Positions 27,076 through 37,000 of a stretch of 64,000 bases of DNA are shown one piece after another. The notes under the pieces are model-generated. The model saw only the letters and a list, made by a program, of their open reading frames with translations. It did no database searches and was not told where the DNA came from. The stretch comes from Fangia hongkongensis FSC776 = DSM 21703 (lineage in GTDB: Bacteria; Pseudomonadota; Gammaproteobacteria; Francisellales; Francisellaceae): NCBI RefSeq assembly GCF_000379445.1, contig NZ_KB902240.1, forward strand, positions 1 through 64,000, read 5' to 3'. Every line of letters starts with the position of its first letter. Within the stretch, counting starts at the first letter, position 1. The position numbers and the translations under genes are program-made.

Positions 27076-27978
27076 TTAAGCATTAAATTTTGTCACAAGA
27101 CGCAAAGGAACTGTCATATTTGGGCTTATTTTCTTCCCAGCAATAGCCTTAACTGCTGTTTCAACGGCAAGCTCACCCATCAAATAAGGCTGTTGTGCTA
27201 CTGTTGCGGCCATTTTTCCATCTTTTACAGCTTGGATCCCATCTTTGGTTCCATCAAACCCTACAATTAATATATCATGCTTCCCTTCAGCATGAACTGC
27301 CTTTAGTGCACCTAATGCCATTTCATCGTTTTGCGCAAAAATTGCACGAACATCTGGATGCGCTTGTAATAAGTTTTGCGTGACATTCAACCCATCTGTA
27401 CGATTAAAATTCGCTGGTTGTTGAGCAACAATATGTAAATTTGTTTTTGCAATCACGCGATCAAAGCCTTCTCCACGCTCTTTTGTTGCAGAAGCCCCAG
27501 GAATACCTTGAAGCTCAATAATATTGCCTTTGCCTCTTAATCTATCATCTAGATAATGAGCCGCCATCTCTCCACCTTTGATATTATCTGATTCAATATG
27601 TGTAATGACATTCCCCCCATTGGACGTTCTATCAATGGTAATCACTTTAACGCCGTGCTCATTTGCATATTTTACAGCATTTACCACAGCCGCTGAGTCT
27701 GTTGGGTTAATAATAATCACCTTAACTCCCTGAGTCACAAGATCTTGAACATTAGAGAGCTCTTTAACAGGATCATTATTAGAATCTAATACCACAAGCT
27801 TATAATCTTCTTTTTTCGCCGCAACTTTTGCACCGTTTTCAAGGCTAACAAAAAAAGGATTACTTAAGGTTGAAATCACAATTCCAACTGTGCGTTTACT
27901 CTGTTTATCTGGTGCCGAGCAGCCAAATAAACCTATTGCCAAAAAAGCTAATGTTACTACTTTAAACCATTTTTTCAT
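27076..27978 (-). CDS. rbsB: Ribose-type ABC transporter substrate-binding lipoprotein
   Basis: A 300-residue sugar-binding protein of the RbsB family. The N-terminus is a lipoprotein signal, KVVTLAFLAIGLFGC, with lipobox Cys20, so it should be anchored to a membrane rather than free like E. coli RbsB. The mature part has VGIVISTLSNPFFVSLENGA, LDSNND, TIDRTSNGG, FAQNDEMALGA and VGFDGTKDG, all typical of ribose/galactose-binding proteins. The ATG at 27978 has GGAGG at a suitable distance. The longer GTG/TTG frame upstream adds no signal. Last gene of rbsACB. Confidence 0.93.
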   Translation of the reverse strand: MKKWFKVVTLAFLAIGLFGCSAPDKQSKRTVGIVISTLSNPFFVSLENGAKVAAKKEDYKLVVLDSNNDPVKELSNVQDLVTQGVKVIIINPTDSAAVVNAVKYANEHGVKVITIDRTSNGGNVITHIESDNIKGGEMAAHYLDDRLRGKGNIIELQGIPGASATKERGEGFDRVIAKTNLHIVAQQPANFNRTDGLNVTQNLLQAHPDVRAIFAQNDEMALGALKAVHAEGKHDILIVGFDGTKDGIQAVKDGKMAATVAQQPYLMGELAVETAVKAIAGKKISPNMTVPLRLVTKFNA

Positions 27979-28012
27979 GACACAACTACCTCCAGTTATT
28001 ATACAAGTTTCA

Positions 28013-28954
28013 CTATTTTTTGACTTTAAAATCAAGAAGCACCGCCAGCAAAATAACAAGCGCTTTTACAATCATTTGATAATACGATGACACATTCATT
28101 AAATTAAATGCATTGCTTAAAAGTCCAATAATCAGCGCACCTATTAACGTTCCCACAATTTTTCCTTTGCCACCAAATAGGCTTGTTCCGCCTAACACCA
28201 CAGCAGCAATTGCATCAAGCTCATAACCTGTGCCTGCATTTGGCTGCGCAGAAGCCAATCTCGAGGTAACAATGATAGCCGCCAATGCCGATAGCATGCC
28301 ACTAATCCCATAGACTGCAAGCTTGATACGATTAACATTGATTCCTGCAAGTTTGGCTGCCTGTTCATTACCACCTGTCGCATAGACATATCGTCCAAAA
28401 GGCATATACTTCAATACATAATAAGATAACAAATAAACAACAAACATAATATAAACAGGGATTGGAATACCAAGAAAACTTCCCCCACCAATAAAGGAAA
28501 AGCTGGCACTTGAAGCTGAAATGGGGAAACCATCACTAAACACCATCGTAATACCACGATACAGAGTCATTGTAATTAACGTTGCAATAAAGGGCTGCAC
28601 ATATCCTTTGGTAATGATTCCTCCACTTACCATACCAAGTATTGCCCCTGCAATCAGGGTAAAGAGAATCACAAATACCATTGGAAAGTGAAGTGATACC
28701 ATTGTCGCACAAAGCGCGCCTGTTAATGCCAGCACCGAGCCTACAGATAGATCAATCCCTTTAGTTAATATCACAAAGGTCATACCAACCGCAATAATGG
28801 CATTGACAGAGGTTTGCTGCAGCACCACCAAAATATTATCCCAAGTAAAGAAATAAGGATTTAACGATGATACAACAATCAAAAGCACCACCAGTGCAAT
28901 TGCCGCTTTGTATTCAACAATCCAGTATTTTAGATTATATTTAAAACTATCCAC
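28013..28954 (-). CDS. rbsC: Ribose-type ABC transporter permease
   Basis: A 313-residue membrane permease of the BPD_transp_2 type. It has eight or more helices and the family motifs VGMTFVILTKGIDLSVGSVL and ATGGNEQAAKLAGINV (the EAA-like coupling segment), then AAVVLGGTSLFGGKGKI. It forms the channel for RbsB-delivered sugar. Three bases separate it from rbsA. Confidence 0.95.
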   Translation of the reverse strand: MDSFKYNLKYWIVEYKAAIALVVLLIVVSSLNPYFFTWDNILVVLQQTSVNAIIAVGMTFVILTKGIDLSVGSVLALTGALCATMVSLHFPMVFVILFTLIAGAILGMVSGGIITKGYVQPFIATLITMTLYRGITMVFSDGFPISASSASFSFIGGGSFLGIPIPVYIMFVVYLLSYYVLKYMPFGRYVYATGGNEQAAKLAGINVNRIKLAVYGISGMLSALAAIIVTSRLASAQPNAGTGYELDAIAAVVLGGTSLFGGKGKIVGTLIGALIIGLLSNAFNLMNVSSYYQMIVKALVILLAVLLDFKVKK

Positions 28955-28957
28955 CTT

Positions 28958-30478
28958 TCACCCCATTGCATATTTTAAAATCTCACTTTGCGTAAAGTTC
29001 CCTTTATGTTGAACATCCAATGTTGTGACAATCTTTTTATCTCTCATGACTAACATGCGATCACTTAACCCAACCACTTCAGGCATTTCAGAGGAAATAA
29101 GAAGGATACTAATTCCCTTTGACTTTAATTGATATATCAAACGGTAAATTTCATGTTTCGCACCCACATCAACACCACGTGTTGGTTCATCTAAAATAAG
29201 TATTTTTGGCTGGCACATAAGCGCTCTAGCAATAGCCACTTTTTGCTGATTCCCACCACTTAACTCATCAGGAAGCTGCATCTTATTTTTAGCTTTAATA
29301 CTTAACAGTTTGATATAATAATCAGCCGCATCTTTTTCTGCTTTACATTGAATGATGCCAAATCTATTAGATATTCTCTCTAAACTTGATAGAGAGATAT
29401 TTTCTACAATGGGACGCTCTAATAAAAGCCCCTCATGCTTTCTATCTTCACAAACATAGATAATGCCTTCTTTAATTGCATCTTTTTCACAGTGGATTTG
29501 AATCGCTTTCCCATTAAGATATATTTTCCCTGCATTTAGGACTTCTGTCCCATAAATACTTTTTGCAAGCTCCGTTCTTCCAGCGCCCATTAAGCCAAAT
29601 ACACCTAAGATCTCTCCTTGACAGAGATCAAATGATAGCTTGTGAAAGTATCGGTTAGATAAACCTTCCACTGATAAGGCAATTTGTTTTTCTTCTCGTT
29701 GATTATATTCTGTAGTCTCTGCACTTTCTAACTGATTTGATAGCTTCTTACCCACCATCTTTTCAATGATCGCTTTCTCATCTAATGCATTTACTTTACA
29801 CTCTGTAATAAACTTTCCATCTCGCATAATCGTAATATCATCACAAATATCAAAGATCTCTTCCATTCTGTGTGAGATATAAATAATACTTTTACCTTCG
29901 GAGCAAAGTGATCTAATAATACAAAACAGTTGATTGACCTCACTGATCGTCAATGCATCAGTTGGCTCATCCATAATAATAATTTTTGCATTTATCACCA
30001 AGGCTTTAGCAATTTCTAACATTTTCTGATCGCCAATACTCAGCTGATCTGCCAAAGTAGTTGCTTTTTTATTCATCCCTAGCTGAGATAAGATTGCATT
30101 TGCTTGCTGATACATTTGCTTAGTATTAATGCAGTAGCGGTTTTTCATTGGCTCCTGCCCAAGCATGATATTCTCACCAATGGTTAAATCTGGCAGAATA
30201 TGCGGCTCTTGGTGCACCATCGAAATACCATGCATCTGCGATACAGAGACATTTGCAAAATTGACTTCATTGCCGTCAAGATACAAAGCCCCGCTGTCTT
30301 TTTGATAGACGCCAGTGATAACTTTCATCAGCGTCGACTTGCCCGCGCCATTTTCACCCAGCACCCCCATCACTTTACCCTGATAGACATTAAGCGAGGC
30401 TTCATCAAGTGCGAGCGTTGCCAAAAAGCGCTTAGAGATTTTTTTTGCTTGAAATACAAGCTTACTCTGAGCGCTCAT
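28958..30478 (-). CDS. rbsA: Ribose-type ABC transporter ATP-binding protein
   Basis: A 506-residue protein with two fused ABC ATPase domains, typical of RbsA/MglA. The first has LGENGAGKSTLMK (Walker A), LSIGDQKMLEIAKAL (a degenerate signature region) and IIMDEPTDALT. The second has GLMGAGRTELAKS (degenerate Walker A, also normal for the family), LSGGNQQKVAIARAL and LILDEPTRGVDVG. It starts 11 bases after engB. No rbsD, ribokinase or rbsR is next to it, so the phosphorylating enzyme must lie elsewhere or the sugar differs from ribose. Confidence 0.94.
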   Translation of the reverse strand: MSAQSKLVFQAKKISKRFLATLALDEASLNVYQGKVMGVLGENGAGKSTLMKVITGVYQKDSGALYLDGNEVNFANVSVSQMHGISMVHQEPHILPDLTIGENIMLGQEPMKNRYCINTKQMYQQANAILSQLGMNKKATTLADQLSIGDQKMLEIAKALVINAKIIIMDEPTDALTISEVNQLFCIIRSLCSEGKSIIYISHRMEEIFDICDDITIMRDGKFITECKVNALDEKAIIEKMVGKKLSNQLESAETTEYNQREEKQIALSVEGLSNRYFHKLSFDLCQGEILGVFGLMGAGRTELAKSIYGTEVLNAGKIYLNGKAIQIHCEKDAIKEGIIYVCEDRKHEGLLLERPIVENISLSSLERISNRFGIIQCKAEKDAADYYIKLLSIKAKNKMQLPDELSGGNQQKVAIARALMCQPKILILDEPTRGVDVGAKHEIYRLIYQLKSKGISILLISSEMPEVVGLSDRMLVMRDKKIVTTLDVQHKGNFTQSEILKYAMG

Positions 30479-30489
30479 TATCTTTCACT

Positions 30490-31107
30490 TTATTGTGCAA
30501 AATCATCATCAAAGGCACTATACCAACTATCAAGCTTATCTCTTAGTTTATTCAAGCCGGTACCTTTTAGCGAGGAAAAAAGTTGGAAAGATAATCTTTC
30601 ACTGGTTTTTAGCTGGTCAAGATAGTCTCTTAATAACTTTTCAGACTGTGCTTTTTCTTTATTATTCAGCTTATCTGCTTTTGTCAGCAGAATATGCATA
30701 TTAAGCCCATATTCAACAGCCGCCTCAATCATCATACAATCGAAGTTCTTAATTGGATGTCTTGCATCGACCAAAAGAATAATGCCATACAAGCACTGCC
30801 TTGTCGTTAAGTAATCTTCCAAGGTTCTTTGCCAATTATCTTTAAGTTTATTTGATACTTTTGCATAACCATATCCGGGTAAATCAACCAGTCGTTTATG
30901 CTCTTCTAATGTAAATAAGTTAATTAGCTGCGTTCTACCCGGCGTTTTGCTCACCCTAGCAAGCGCCTTTTGCTCTGTTAGTGCATTTAATGCGCTTGAT
31001 TTTCCCGCATTTGAACGCCCAGCAAAAGCCACCTCCACGCCATAATCTTCTGGCAATTGTATAAGCTCTGCAGCACCCATTAAATATTTTGCTTTTTTAT
31101 AATTCAT
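30490..31107 (-). CDS. engB: Ribosome biogenesis GTPase EngB/YsxC (YihA)
   Basis: A 205-residue GTPase needed for assembly of the large ribosomal subunit. Motifs are [14 protein letters not shown] (G1), the switch segment TPGRTQ (G2), [10 protein letters not shown] (G3) and LTKADKLN (G4), in the normal order. Length and the N-terminal [15 protein letters not shown] agree with the family. It lies in a compact run with the LMW phosphatase (16 bases upstream) and the rbs genes. Confidence 0.96.
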   Translation of the reverse strand: MNYKKAKYLMGAAELIQLPEDYGVEVAFAGRSNAGKSSALNALTEQKALARVSKTPGRTQLINLFTLEEHKRLVDLPGYGYAKVSNKLKDNWQRTLEDYLTTRQCLYGIILLVDARHPIKNFDCMMIEAAVEYGLNMHILLTKADKLNNKEKAQSEKLLRDYLDQLKTSERLSFQLFSSLKGTGLNKLRDKLDSWYSAFDDDFAQ

Positions 31108-31123
31108 TGCTACTTGTCTCTGT

Positions 31124-31651
31124 CTAGTTTTGATTGGTTAAAAATGTATTGTTTTTTGTTATGTAAGATAGTAAGCCGCGGCATGCAGTGTCTATCATTA
31201 AATAAACGCGCTCAAATCCATCTTGATAATAGGGATCTGGCACCTCTGAGAGGTTGACTGTTGGAGCATATTCAAGCATCTTTGAGACCTTGCGCATAGT
31301 TTTTTCATTCAAAGCTATCGCTTTCATATCGCTCAAGTTTCGATTATCCATGGCAATAATATAGTCATAATATTCAAAATCATTTTGAACAAGCTGCCTT
31401 GATCTTAGATCTGAAATATCACAGTCAAAATACCTAGCAGCCTCAACAGATCTTGGATCTGCACCTTGACCTTTATGCCAAGTTGCCGAATGTGTTCCAG
31501 CTGATTCAATTTCAAAATAACCATCCAGCTCTTTCTCTTTAACCAATTGTCGAAATATGCCATGCGCCGTAGGAGAGCGGCAAATATTTCCCATACAAAC
31601 AAAAAGGACCTTAATTATCTTATGCGCTTTTTCTTCTTTGTTCACGATCAC
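31124..31651 (-). CDS. Low-molecular-weight protein-tyrosine phosphatase
   Basis: A 175-residue enzyme. The catalytic P-loop is [14 protein letters not shown] (Cys19, Arg25) and the general acid Asp is in [19 protein letters not shown] start at 31651 is used since the next Met is inside the active-site loop; this makes the gene overlap the helicase 3' end by 32 bases. Relatives control polysaccharide export kinases or remove arginine/tyrosine phosphates, but no kinase or capsule genes are near. Confidence 0.9.
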   Translation of the reverse strand: MIVNKEEKAHKIIKVLFVCMGNICRSPTAHGIFRQLVKEKELDGYFEIESAGTHSATWHKGQGADPRSVEAARYFDCDISDLRSRQLVQNDFEYYDYIIAMDNRNLSDMKAIALNEKTMRKVSKMLEYAPTVNLSEVPDPYYQDGFERVYLMIDTACRGLLSYITKNNTFLTNQN

Positions 31652-33770
31652 TCAACTTATCTTGCAAATCTAATTTCTGCCAATAACTGTCAATCAGTTT
31701 ATTATATTTTGCATATTTATGCATTTGCTCTGTCTCTTTTTCACTATATGCATGCAAAAACGCCTCTATTTCTGTCAATTGACTTTCATATAAAAAACGA
31801 ATGGAGTTGCTTTTTCTTAATGCATCAGGGTAGGAGCACTCACGATCAGAAAACCACTTTTTTAACTTTGCCATATCATTACCTGCAACAATCGCAAGCT
31901 TTCTTGTTGCACGTGTAATGGCAACATAATAAAGCCGCCTTTCACTTTCAATCTCCTCTTTTTTCAGCTGTGATTTTGGCTCTGAGAAGAAGCTCTTCTC
32001 GGTCATGTCGTATAAGATTACATAACGCCACTGAAGCCCTTTAGCGCGATGAATCGATAAAATTGAAACTTTCTTATTAGCATCCAAACTTTGAAAACGC
32101 TCAAAGTTCACTCTCATCTTGTTAAGTAAGCTCGTAAATTTGGCTAGCGTTAGATGACTAAACTGACAAAAGTTTAAAAATGCCTCAATAATATCAGACT
32201 CACCGCCCTCTGCTAATCGATCATTTTTACGCCTTTCAGGAATAAGCTTTAGCTCGGTGATAACTTTCTTTACAAAAGTATATGCCATCTCATCGGCACT
32301 TCTCTTTAAAGCATCCCGCCAAAGCATTGCAAGTATCTCTATCTTCTCTATTTGATAGGTGGCAAGATTGGCATTTTTGACAAGCTCAGCTAAATACTTG
32401 TCAGTTTTATCTGGTTGCATCGTAATTTCTTTAAGAAGCACATTAAACATTGAACTATTCAGATACAGCTTTGCCACACTTAGCATTGCACTCACAACCA
32501 AGCGTCTTTTATTCAAACTCACTTCTTTTAGCAATTTGGCGTCATTGCCCAATTGCAAAAAACCGATAATGGCAGAAATGCTCTTATTGTCCAACACTGA
32601 GCCTGCGCCCTGTAACTGATAAGGAAGAGCCTCACTTAAAAGATAGAGCTCAAGCAGTACACTTGCACTGTATTTTCTCACTAAGACCGCAACATCCTCT
32701 GGCATCATCACATTTGCTTCAAGCTCTTTATGTAATGCGCCGATTAATAAAGAAAGATTTTTTTTGCTGACAATCTCAACTTCGGTATTGGGCGCAGAGT
32801 TGACAGGAGAAACACACAACTGTGAGAACCTTGATTTGTTATTTTGTATCACTGCGTTAGCCATTAATGACACCAAATGCCCATAGCGAAAACTGTAGGT
32901 TAACTGATAATGCTCAGGTGCTAAAAAGTCTCTGGCAAACTCTTTTAACATATAATGTGTCTTAGAGCCCCGCCATTCATAAATGGTTTGATCAACATCC
33001 CCAACAGCCATCACCTTTGCACCTTTCTCAGCAATGATCTTTAAAAATCGTTGCTGCATTAGATTAATATCCTGACACTCATCTACAATAATATGCTGAT
33101 ACTTCCCTTTTACTGGAATTTTTTTAGGCGCATCTAGAAACACTTTTAAAGCATCATAAATTAAATCATCAAAACTCTGTAAGCCTTGGGATTTTCTTAA
33201 ACGTTCGTAAAATTGAAAAAAGATCTCAACACGTTTTTTTGTTTCATCCTCTAATTGACACAAAAGATGGTGCGAACTTAAGGCGCCAAGCTCTGCCTTT
33301 AAAAGGGCTAAATAGCTCTCATATTTATTTTCCACCTCTGGGGTAATTGCCTCTTTTATTGCTAAAAAGTGATAAGTTTGCACCAAAGCTTCTTTTACTA
33401 CTGCCTTAAGTGTCTCCCCTTCTCCCACAAACTTATTCACAGATAATAAGCCTTGGCGCTGAAGATACTGTGTTAATTGATAACCTAGCGCATGAAAGGT
33501 TTTCACTTGTATCTGATGAGCCTTAGACTCTCCTAGAGCTTCTTTCAGGCGTTTTTTAAATGACAGCACCGCTGATTTATTAAACATAAGCACTAGAATT
33601 TGCTCTGCATGTACCTCATTCAAAAGAAGATGCTCAATCCGCCCAATAAGTGTTTGCGTTTTACCACTCCCTGCGACAGCCGAGACAAGTGCATGCTTAT
33701 TTAAAGTATGCTGAATAACTCTTAACTGTTCATCAGTATATTTAACTTTACCCTCTTGCCTTTCTCTCAT
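31620..33770 (-). CDS. UvrD/Rep-type superfamily 1 DNA helicase
   Basis: A ~716-residue ATP-dependent 3'-5' helicase. Motif I is SAVAGSGKTQTLIGR, motif II VDECQDINLMQQ, motif III GDVDQTIYEWRG, motif IV around YSFRYGHLV, and the C-terminal lobe has SILSIHRAKGLQWRYVI (motif V) and RRLYYVAITRATRKL (motif VI). It resembles UvrD/PcrA more than RecB, lacking a nuclease domain, and the tail after ~650 is not conserved. ATG at 33770 follows an AGGTGG site. It is first in the run leading to rbsB. Confidence 0.92.
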   Translation of the reverse strand: MRERQEGKVKYTDEQLRVIQHTLNKHALVSAVAGSGKTQTLIGRIEHLLLNEVHAEQILVLMFNKSAVLSFKKRLKEALGESKAHQIQVKTFHALGYQLTQYLQRQGLLSVNKFVGEGETLKAVVKEALVQTYHFLAIKEAITPEVENKYESYLALLKAELGALSSHHLLCQLEDETKKRVEIFFQFYERLRKSQGLQSFDDLIYDALKVFLDAPKKIPVKGKYQHIIVDECQDINLMQQRFLKIIAEKGAKVMAVGDVDQTIYEWRGSKTHYMLKEFARDFLAPEHYQLTYSFRYGHLVSLMANAVIQNNKSRFSQLCVSPVNSAPNTEVEIVSKKNLSLLIGALHKELEANVMMPEDVAVLVRKYSASVLLELYLLSEALPYQLQGAGSVLDNKSISAIIGFLQLGNDAKLLKEVSLNKRRLVVSAMLSVAKLYLNSSMFNVLLKEITMQPDKTDKYLAELVKNANLATYQIEKIEILAMLWRDALKRSADEMAYTFVKKVITELKLIPERRKNDRLAEGGESDIIEAFLNFCQFSHLTLAKFTSLLNKMRVNFERFQSLDANKKVSILSIHRAKGLQWRYVILYDMTEKSFFSEPKSQLKKEEIESERRLYYVAITRATRKLAIVAGNDMAKLKKWFSDRECSYPDALRKSNSIRFLYESQLTEIEAFLHAYSEKETEQMHKYAKYNKLIDSYWQKLDLQDKLSDREQRRKSA

Positions 33771-33924
33771 CAAAAGACACGCCACCTGAAAACAACCAAT
33801 TCTGTGTTTGCATTGTACGTGAGAGTGATTTCTTTGAATAGCATAATTTGTTGTTTCAAGGTTGTTCTTAGTATCGAAGTTGCTACACTTAAGCTACAAG
33901 GAACGCTAACTCAGGTTATATCCC

Positions 33925-34776
33925 ATGCAGTTTAATCTTAGCTCTGCTAATCAATATGTTTTATGGCTAAAAGACTTATTCTTAACTTACTTACCACAAC
34001 TTGTCATTGCTATTGTCATTTTGGTTGTTGGCTGGTTTATTGCCAAATTCATCAAGCGCACAGTTCGGCGAATCCTTTATCGAACGAAGCTGGATAAAGC
34101 AGTGTCACTCTTTCTGACACAAATTGTCTACATTGTGCTTGTTGTCTTTGTTATTTTGATTGCAATTAATCAGCTTGGCATCTCAACCACACCAATAACC
34201 GGCGCCATTGTCGGGATGATGGTGGGTATTGGGATGTCACTTAAAAGCTCGGTTACCATGATAACATCTGGCGTGATTCTCGTTTCAAGTCGCCCATTTA
34301 AAATAGGTGAATTTGTTGATATCGGAGGCACAATGGGCACAGTTGAGGATATCAATTTTATCTATTGTACTTTGCGCACAACCGATGGTCGTGAGGTTAA
34401 AATGCCAAATGCAGTGATTACTTCACGTATTATCACCAACTATAGCAATAATGAATTTCGCCGTAATGATTTTGTGATTGGCATCGGCTATGACAGTGAT
34501 CTCAAAAAAGCCAAAGAGATTTTACAGAAACTTGTAAATGAAGATGAGCGTATTTTGAAGACAGAAGATAAATCTTTTCTTATTAAAGTGAATACCCTAG
34601 GTGATAGCAGTGTTGATATTCTTGTGCGTTACTGGACAAAGCGCGCTGATTTTCTAGAAACAAAGTGGTATATCACCGAACAAAGCAAACTTCTTTTCGA
34701 TCAAAATAATATTGAAATACCGTTCCCTCAACGACAAGTTCACTTTTCAAAAGAGAGCTCAGCCTTATCTGTCTAA
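33925..34776 (+). CDS. mscS: Small-conductance mechanosensitive channel (MscS family)
   Basis: A 283-residue membrane protein of normal MscS length (E. coli 286). Three N-terminal helices are followed by the pore-lining helix 3 with alternating Gly/Ala (GAIVGMMVGIGMSLKSSVTM) and then the beta domain with RPFKIGEFVDIGG and LRTTDGREVKMPNAVI. It opens on osmotic downshock to release solutes. Single gene, overlapping the convergent MFS gene by 12 bases at its 3' end. Confidence 0.95.
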   Translation: MQFNLSSANQYVLWLKDLFLTYLPQLVIAIVILVVGWFIAKFIKRTVRRILYRTKLDKAVSLFLTQIVYIVLVVFVILIAINQLGISTTPITGAIVGMMVGIGMSLKSSVTMITSGVILVSSRPFKIGEFVDIGGTMGTVEDINFIYCTLRTTDGREVKMPNAVITSRIITNYSNNEFRRNDFVIGIGYDSDLKKAKEILQKLVNEDERILKTEDKSFLIKVNTLGDSSVDILVRYWTKRADFLETKWYITEQSKLLFDQNNIEIPFPQRQVHFSKESSALSV

Positions 34777-35943
34777 AGCTTTCACTTCTTTATAGGTACA
34801 TATACTCGCCACCAATGCAGCAAATAGCATTAAAATACCATAGAGATAAAATTGATGCAGCTCGATATAGGAGCAGATATAAATAATCACACCCGCACAA
34901 GCATACAGTGATAATGATAAAATAGCGCTTGCACTACTATGATTTGATGTGATATCGCGATAACCAAGAACACCTGAAAGTGGATAGGCAACAACGGTAC
35001 TAATATTCACAATCACACCCGGAACCACCCACCACCACATACTAAGATCATTAAAGAAAGGTAGGATAACTGCGATGATGCCTGCAGAGCTAAAAAGGAT
35101 TACATTCAATATCAACGCTACTTTATAACTGAGCTTAGAGACAAATTGATTAATCAGTGGAGATAAAACACCGGGAATAAGCATTGGCAATAACAGATAC
35201 GCTACTATGCTAGAAGAAAGATGATAAGCACTTATTAGCCAAAACGGTATGGCTATCACAATACTTTGACCAAACGCACCAAAAGAGGCAAGAATCAACA
35301 CATGACGGCGAAATGAAGGTAACTTCAAATGCATCCCCATATAACGTATGCTTGATAATAAGTGTCTTTTTTCAGGCAATATTTTTGGCTCAGGAACTCT
35401 AAGCAAAATACAAAGCGCAATAAGCATCATGACAGGCATAATATAAAATACAAGCGGCCAATAGGCATACTCTGCAATATACCCTGAAATAAGTGGTGCA
35501 AGCCAAGCAGAGGAATACCCCCCGACCATAGCAAACGAAAGCGCACGTTTTACATTTGCCTTTTCATCAAAAAAATACACCACTGGAAAAGTTCTTGCTA
35601 TCACCACAAAGGCTGAGGCCAACACACAACAGGCAATAAATGCCAAGGAGAATAAATAAAAGCTACTTGCTATCGAGAGATAGATACCAAGCACAATGAA
35701 TAAAGCGCCTCCAACAAGACTAAAACGCCGAAAGCCGTAATAATCAATAATAGGACCCCATATAATTGGAAAGACACCTGATAGAAAAAAAGCATATGAG
35801 AAAACTTGCTGAATCTGTTGATCACTAGCCTGCAAATGCTGAGAGAGTTCAGGCAAAATAGGTAATCCAACTTTCACAATACCCCAATAGGTTGCCATTA
35901 ATATGCCCGGCACCATAAGCAGAAAATTTATCTGGCGACTCAC
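34765..35943 (-). CDS. MFS transporter of the Bcr/CflA drug-efflux type
   Basis: A 392-residue protein with about 12 helices. The start LPILPELSQHLQASDQQIQQ and the loop GPIIDYYGFRRFSLVGG match the Bcr/CflA subfamily, which exports bicyclomycin, chloramphenicol or small metabolites. The canonical loop 2-3 arginine is preserved as FRR. The true substrate is unknown. Alone on the minus strand. Confidence 0.83.
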   Translation of the reverse strand: MSRQINFLLMVPGILMATYWGIVKVGLPILPELSQHLQASDQQIQQVFSYAFFLSGVFPIIWGPIIDYYGFRRFSLVGGALFIVLGIYLSIASSFYLFSLAFIACCVLASAFVVIARTFPVVYFFDEKANVKRALSFAMVGGYSSAWLAPLISGYIAEYAYWPLVFYIMPVMMLIALCILLRVPEPKILPEKRHLLSSIRYMGMHLKLPSFRRHVLILASFGAFGQSIVIAIPFWLISAYHLSSSIVAYLLLPMLIPGVLSPLINQFVSKLSYKVALILNVILFSSAGIIAVILPFFNDLSMWWWVVPGVIVNISTVVAYPLSGVLGYRDITSNHSSASAILSLSLYACAGVIIYICSYIELHQFYLYGILMLFAALVASICTYKEVKALDR

Positions 35944-35963
35944 CCCATCTCCTAGTGTATATA

Positions 35964-36602
35964 TTATGCTAAATGTGATCTCATTATATCATTAATTGAT
36001 AGCACTGACTTTGAAATACCAATTAATTTATCTCCTTGATAAAGCGGGACATAAATTGACACTGCGATTTCATTCGCACTTGCATCATATTCCATATCAC
36101 TGTGATAGGTTTTTCCTTTTCCTTTGTTATAGGCCTCTTGCCACCATGATTCATCTGCCTGATAAAAGTCACTGGTCATATTTGTCTGGCAAACATTAAA
36201 TCCACCGGTATCTGTAATAAAAATCTCTACAAACGCACGGTGCTTTCTTTGAAAGGATTTCAACACGCTTGCACAAGCATTATGCAGGAGCTCTTGGACA
36301 GCATGTGTATTTTTCTGTGCTTGCATCTTATCATCTATTTTTTGTGAGTTATCATGATCAAATGTACCATGACCTTGGTGCAATTTATCTGCATCAAGTA
36401 CACTTTTGACAATGGTCGCGTTTGTAAATAGTACCTCAAGCTGCTTGGTTCTTGCTGATAAATGCGCTTCAATTTCATCAGAGAACTGCCCTGTTTCAAG
36501 CTCCTCTTTGCTAAGATGTTTACTCTGGTCTTTATGCTCAGAACAAGCAAACAAAATCAAAGTCATACAGAAAAAAAGCAAAATTTTTGACACATTTTGC
36601 AT
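35964..36602 (-). CDS. Lipoprotein with a stand-alone Cache (PDC-like) sensor domain
   Basis: A 212-residue protein. A lipoprotein signal ends at LILFAC (Cys20). From about residue 90 to the end the sequence has the Cache/PAS-like extracytoplasmic pattern: FVEIFITDTGGFNVCQTN, then DESWWQEAYNKGKGKTYHSD, then ISIYVPLY-type strand and GDKLIGISKSVLSI. Such domains are normally attached to chemoreceptors or kinases and bind small ligands. Here no membrane helix or signalling domain follows, so it may be a ligand-binding partner for another sensor, or an orphan receptor head. Confidence 0.82.
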   Translation of the reverse strand: MQNVSKILLFFCMTLILFACSEHKDQSKHLSKEELETGQFSDEIEAHLSARTKQLEVLFTNATIVKSVLDADKLHQGHGTFDHDNSQKIDDKMQAQKNTHAVQELLHNACASVLKSFQRKHRAFVEIFITDTGGFNVCQTNMTSDFYQADESWWQEAYNKGKGKTYHSDMEYDASANEIAVSIYVPLYQGDKLIGISKSVLSINDIMRSHLA

Positions 36603-36642
36603 ATCAGTTGCCTCTTTATGTCAATTTAGTTATCAGTAATGA

Positions 36643-36837
36643 TTATAGATCATCTGCATTATTTTGTGTGGCTTTTGGGCGAAACAAGCTAATAATCCAT
36701 TTGATAAGGCGATAAACCAAAGTCACAACAATAGCGATAACTAAAATCCACAAAAAAAACTTAATCGCGTAAAATAAAATAACAATTGCCGCCAAAACAA
36801 TAAAAACCACTAAGACTTCTTGTACAAACTTTTCCAC
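36643..36837 (-). CDS. Small membrane protein, unknown
   Basis: A 64-residue protein starting at GTG 36837 behind AGGAG at six bases. Two adjoining hydrophobic helices (VVFIVLAAIVILFYAI and FLWILVIAIVVTLVY) are followed by RLIKWIISLFRPKA and a polar tail. No motif is known to me. It is between the Cache lipoprotein and tyrS genes, all on the minus strand but well separated. Confidence 0.75.
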   Translation of the reverse strand: MEKFVQEVLVVFIVLAAIVILFYAIKFFLWILVIAIVVTLVYRLIKWIISLFRPKATQNNADDL

Positions 36838-37000
36838 TTATCACTCCTAGAACTATGCTGTAGAGCTTTATTCTTCACTATTTACATAGGATTATCAACT
36901 GCTATTGTAAGTTTTATGTCGCGCCAATTATCGCTTATCCATAAAGCCTAACGCTAAAGCTTGCCTCTATATTCACAAGTTTTAAAGCTGAAAAGATAGA

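Noticed and set aside
27979-28059. 27-residue extension of rbsB overlapping rbsC
   Set aside because: It would bury the lipoprotein signal peptide. The ATG at 27978 has GGAGG upstream.
31124-31651. The CX5R loop of the LMW phosphatase as a relative of the SopB-like loop
   Set aside because: The loop CMGNICR and the DPY acid are standard for LMW-PTP and unrelated to CKSGKDR; the shared spacing is convergent.
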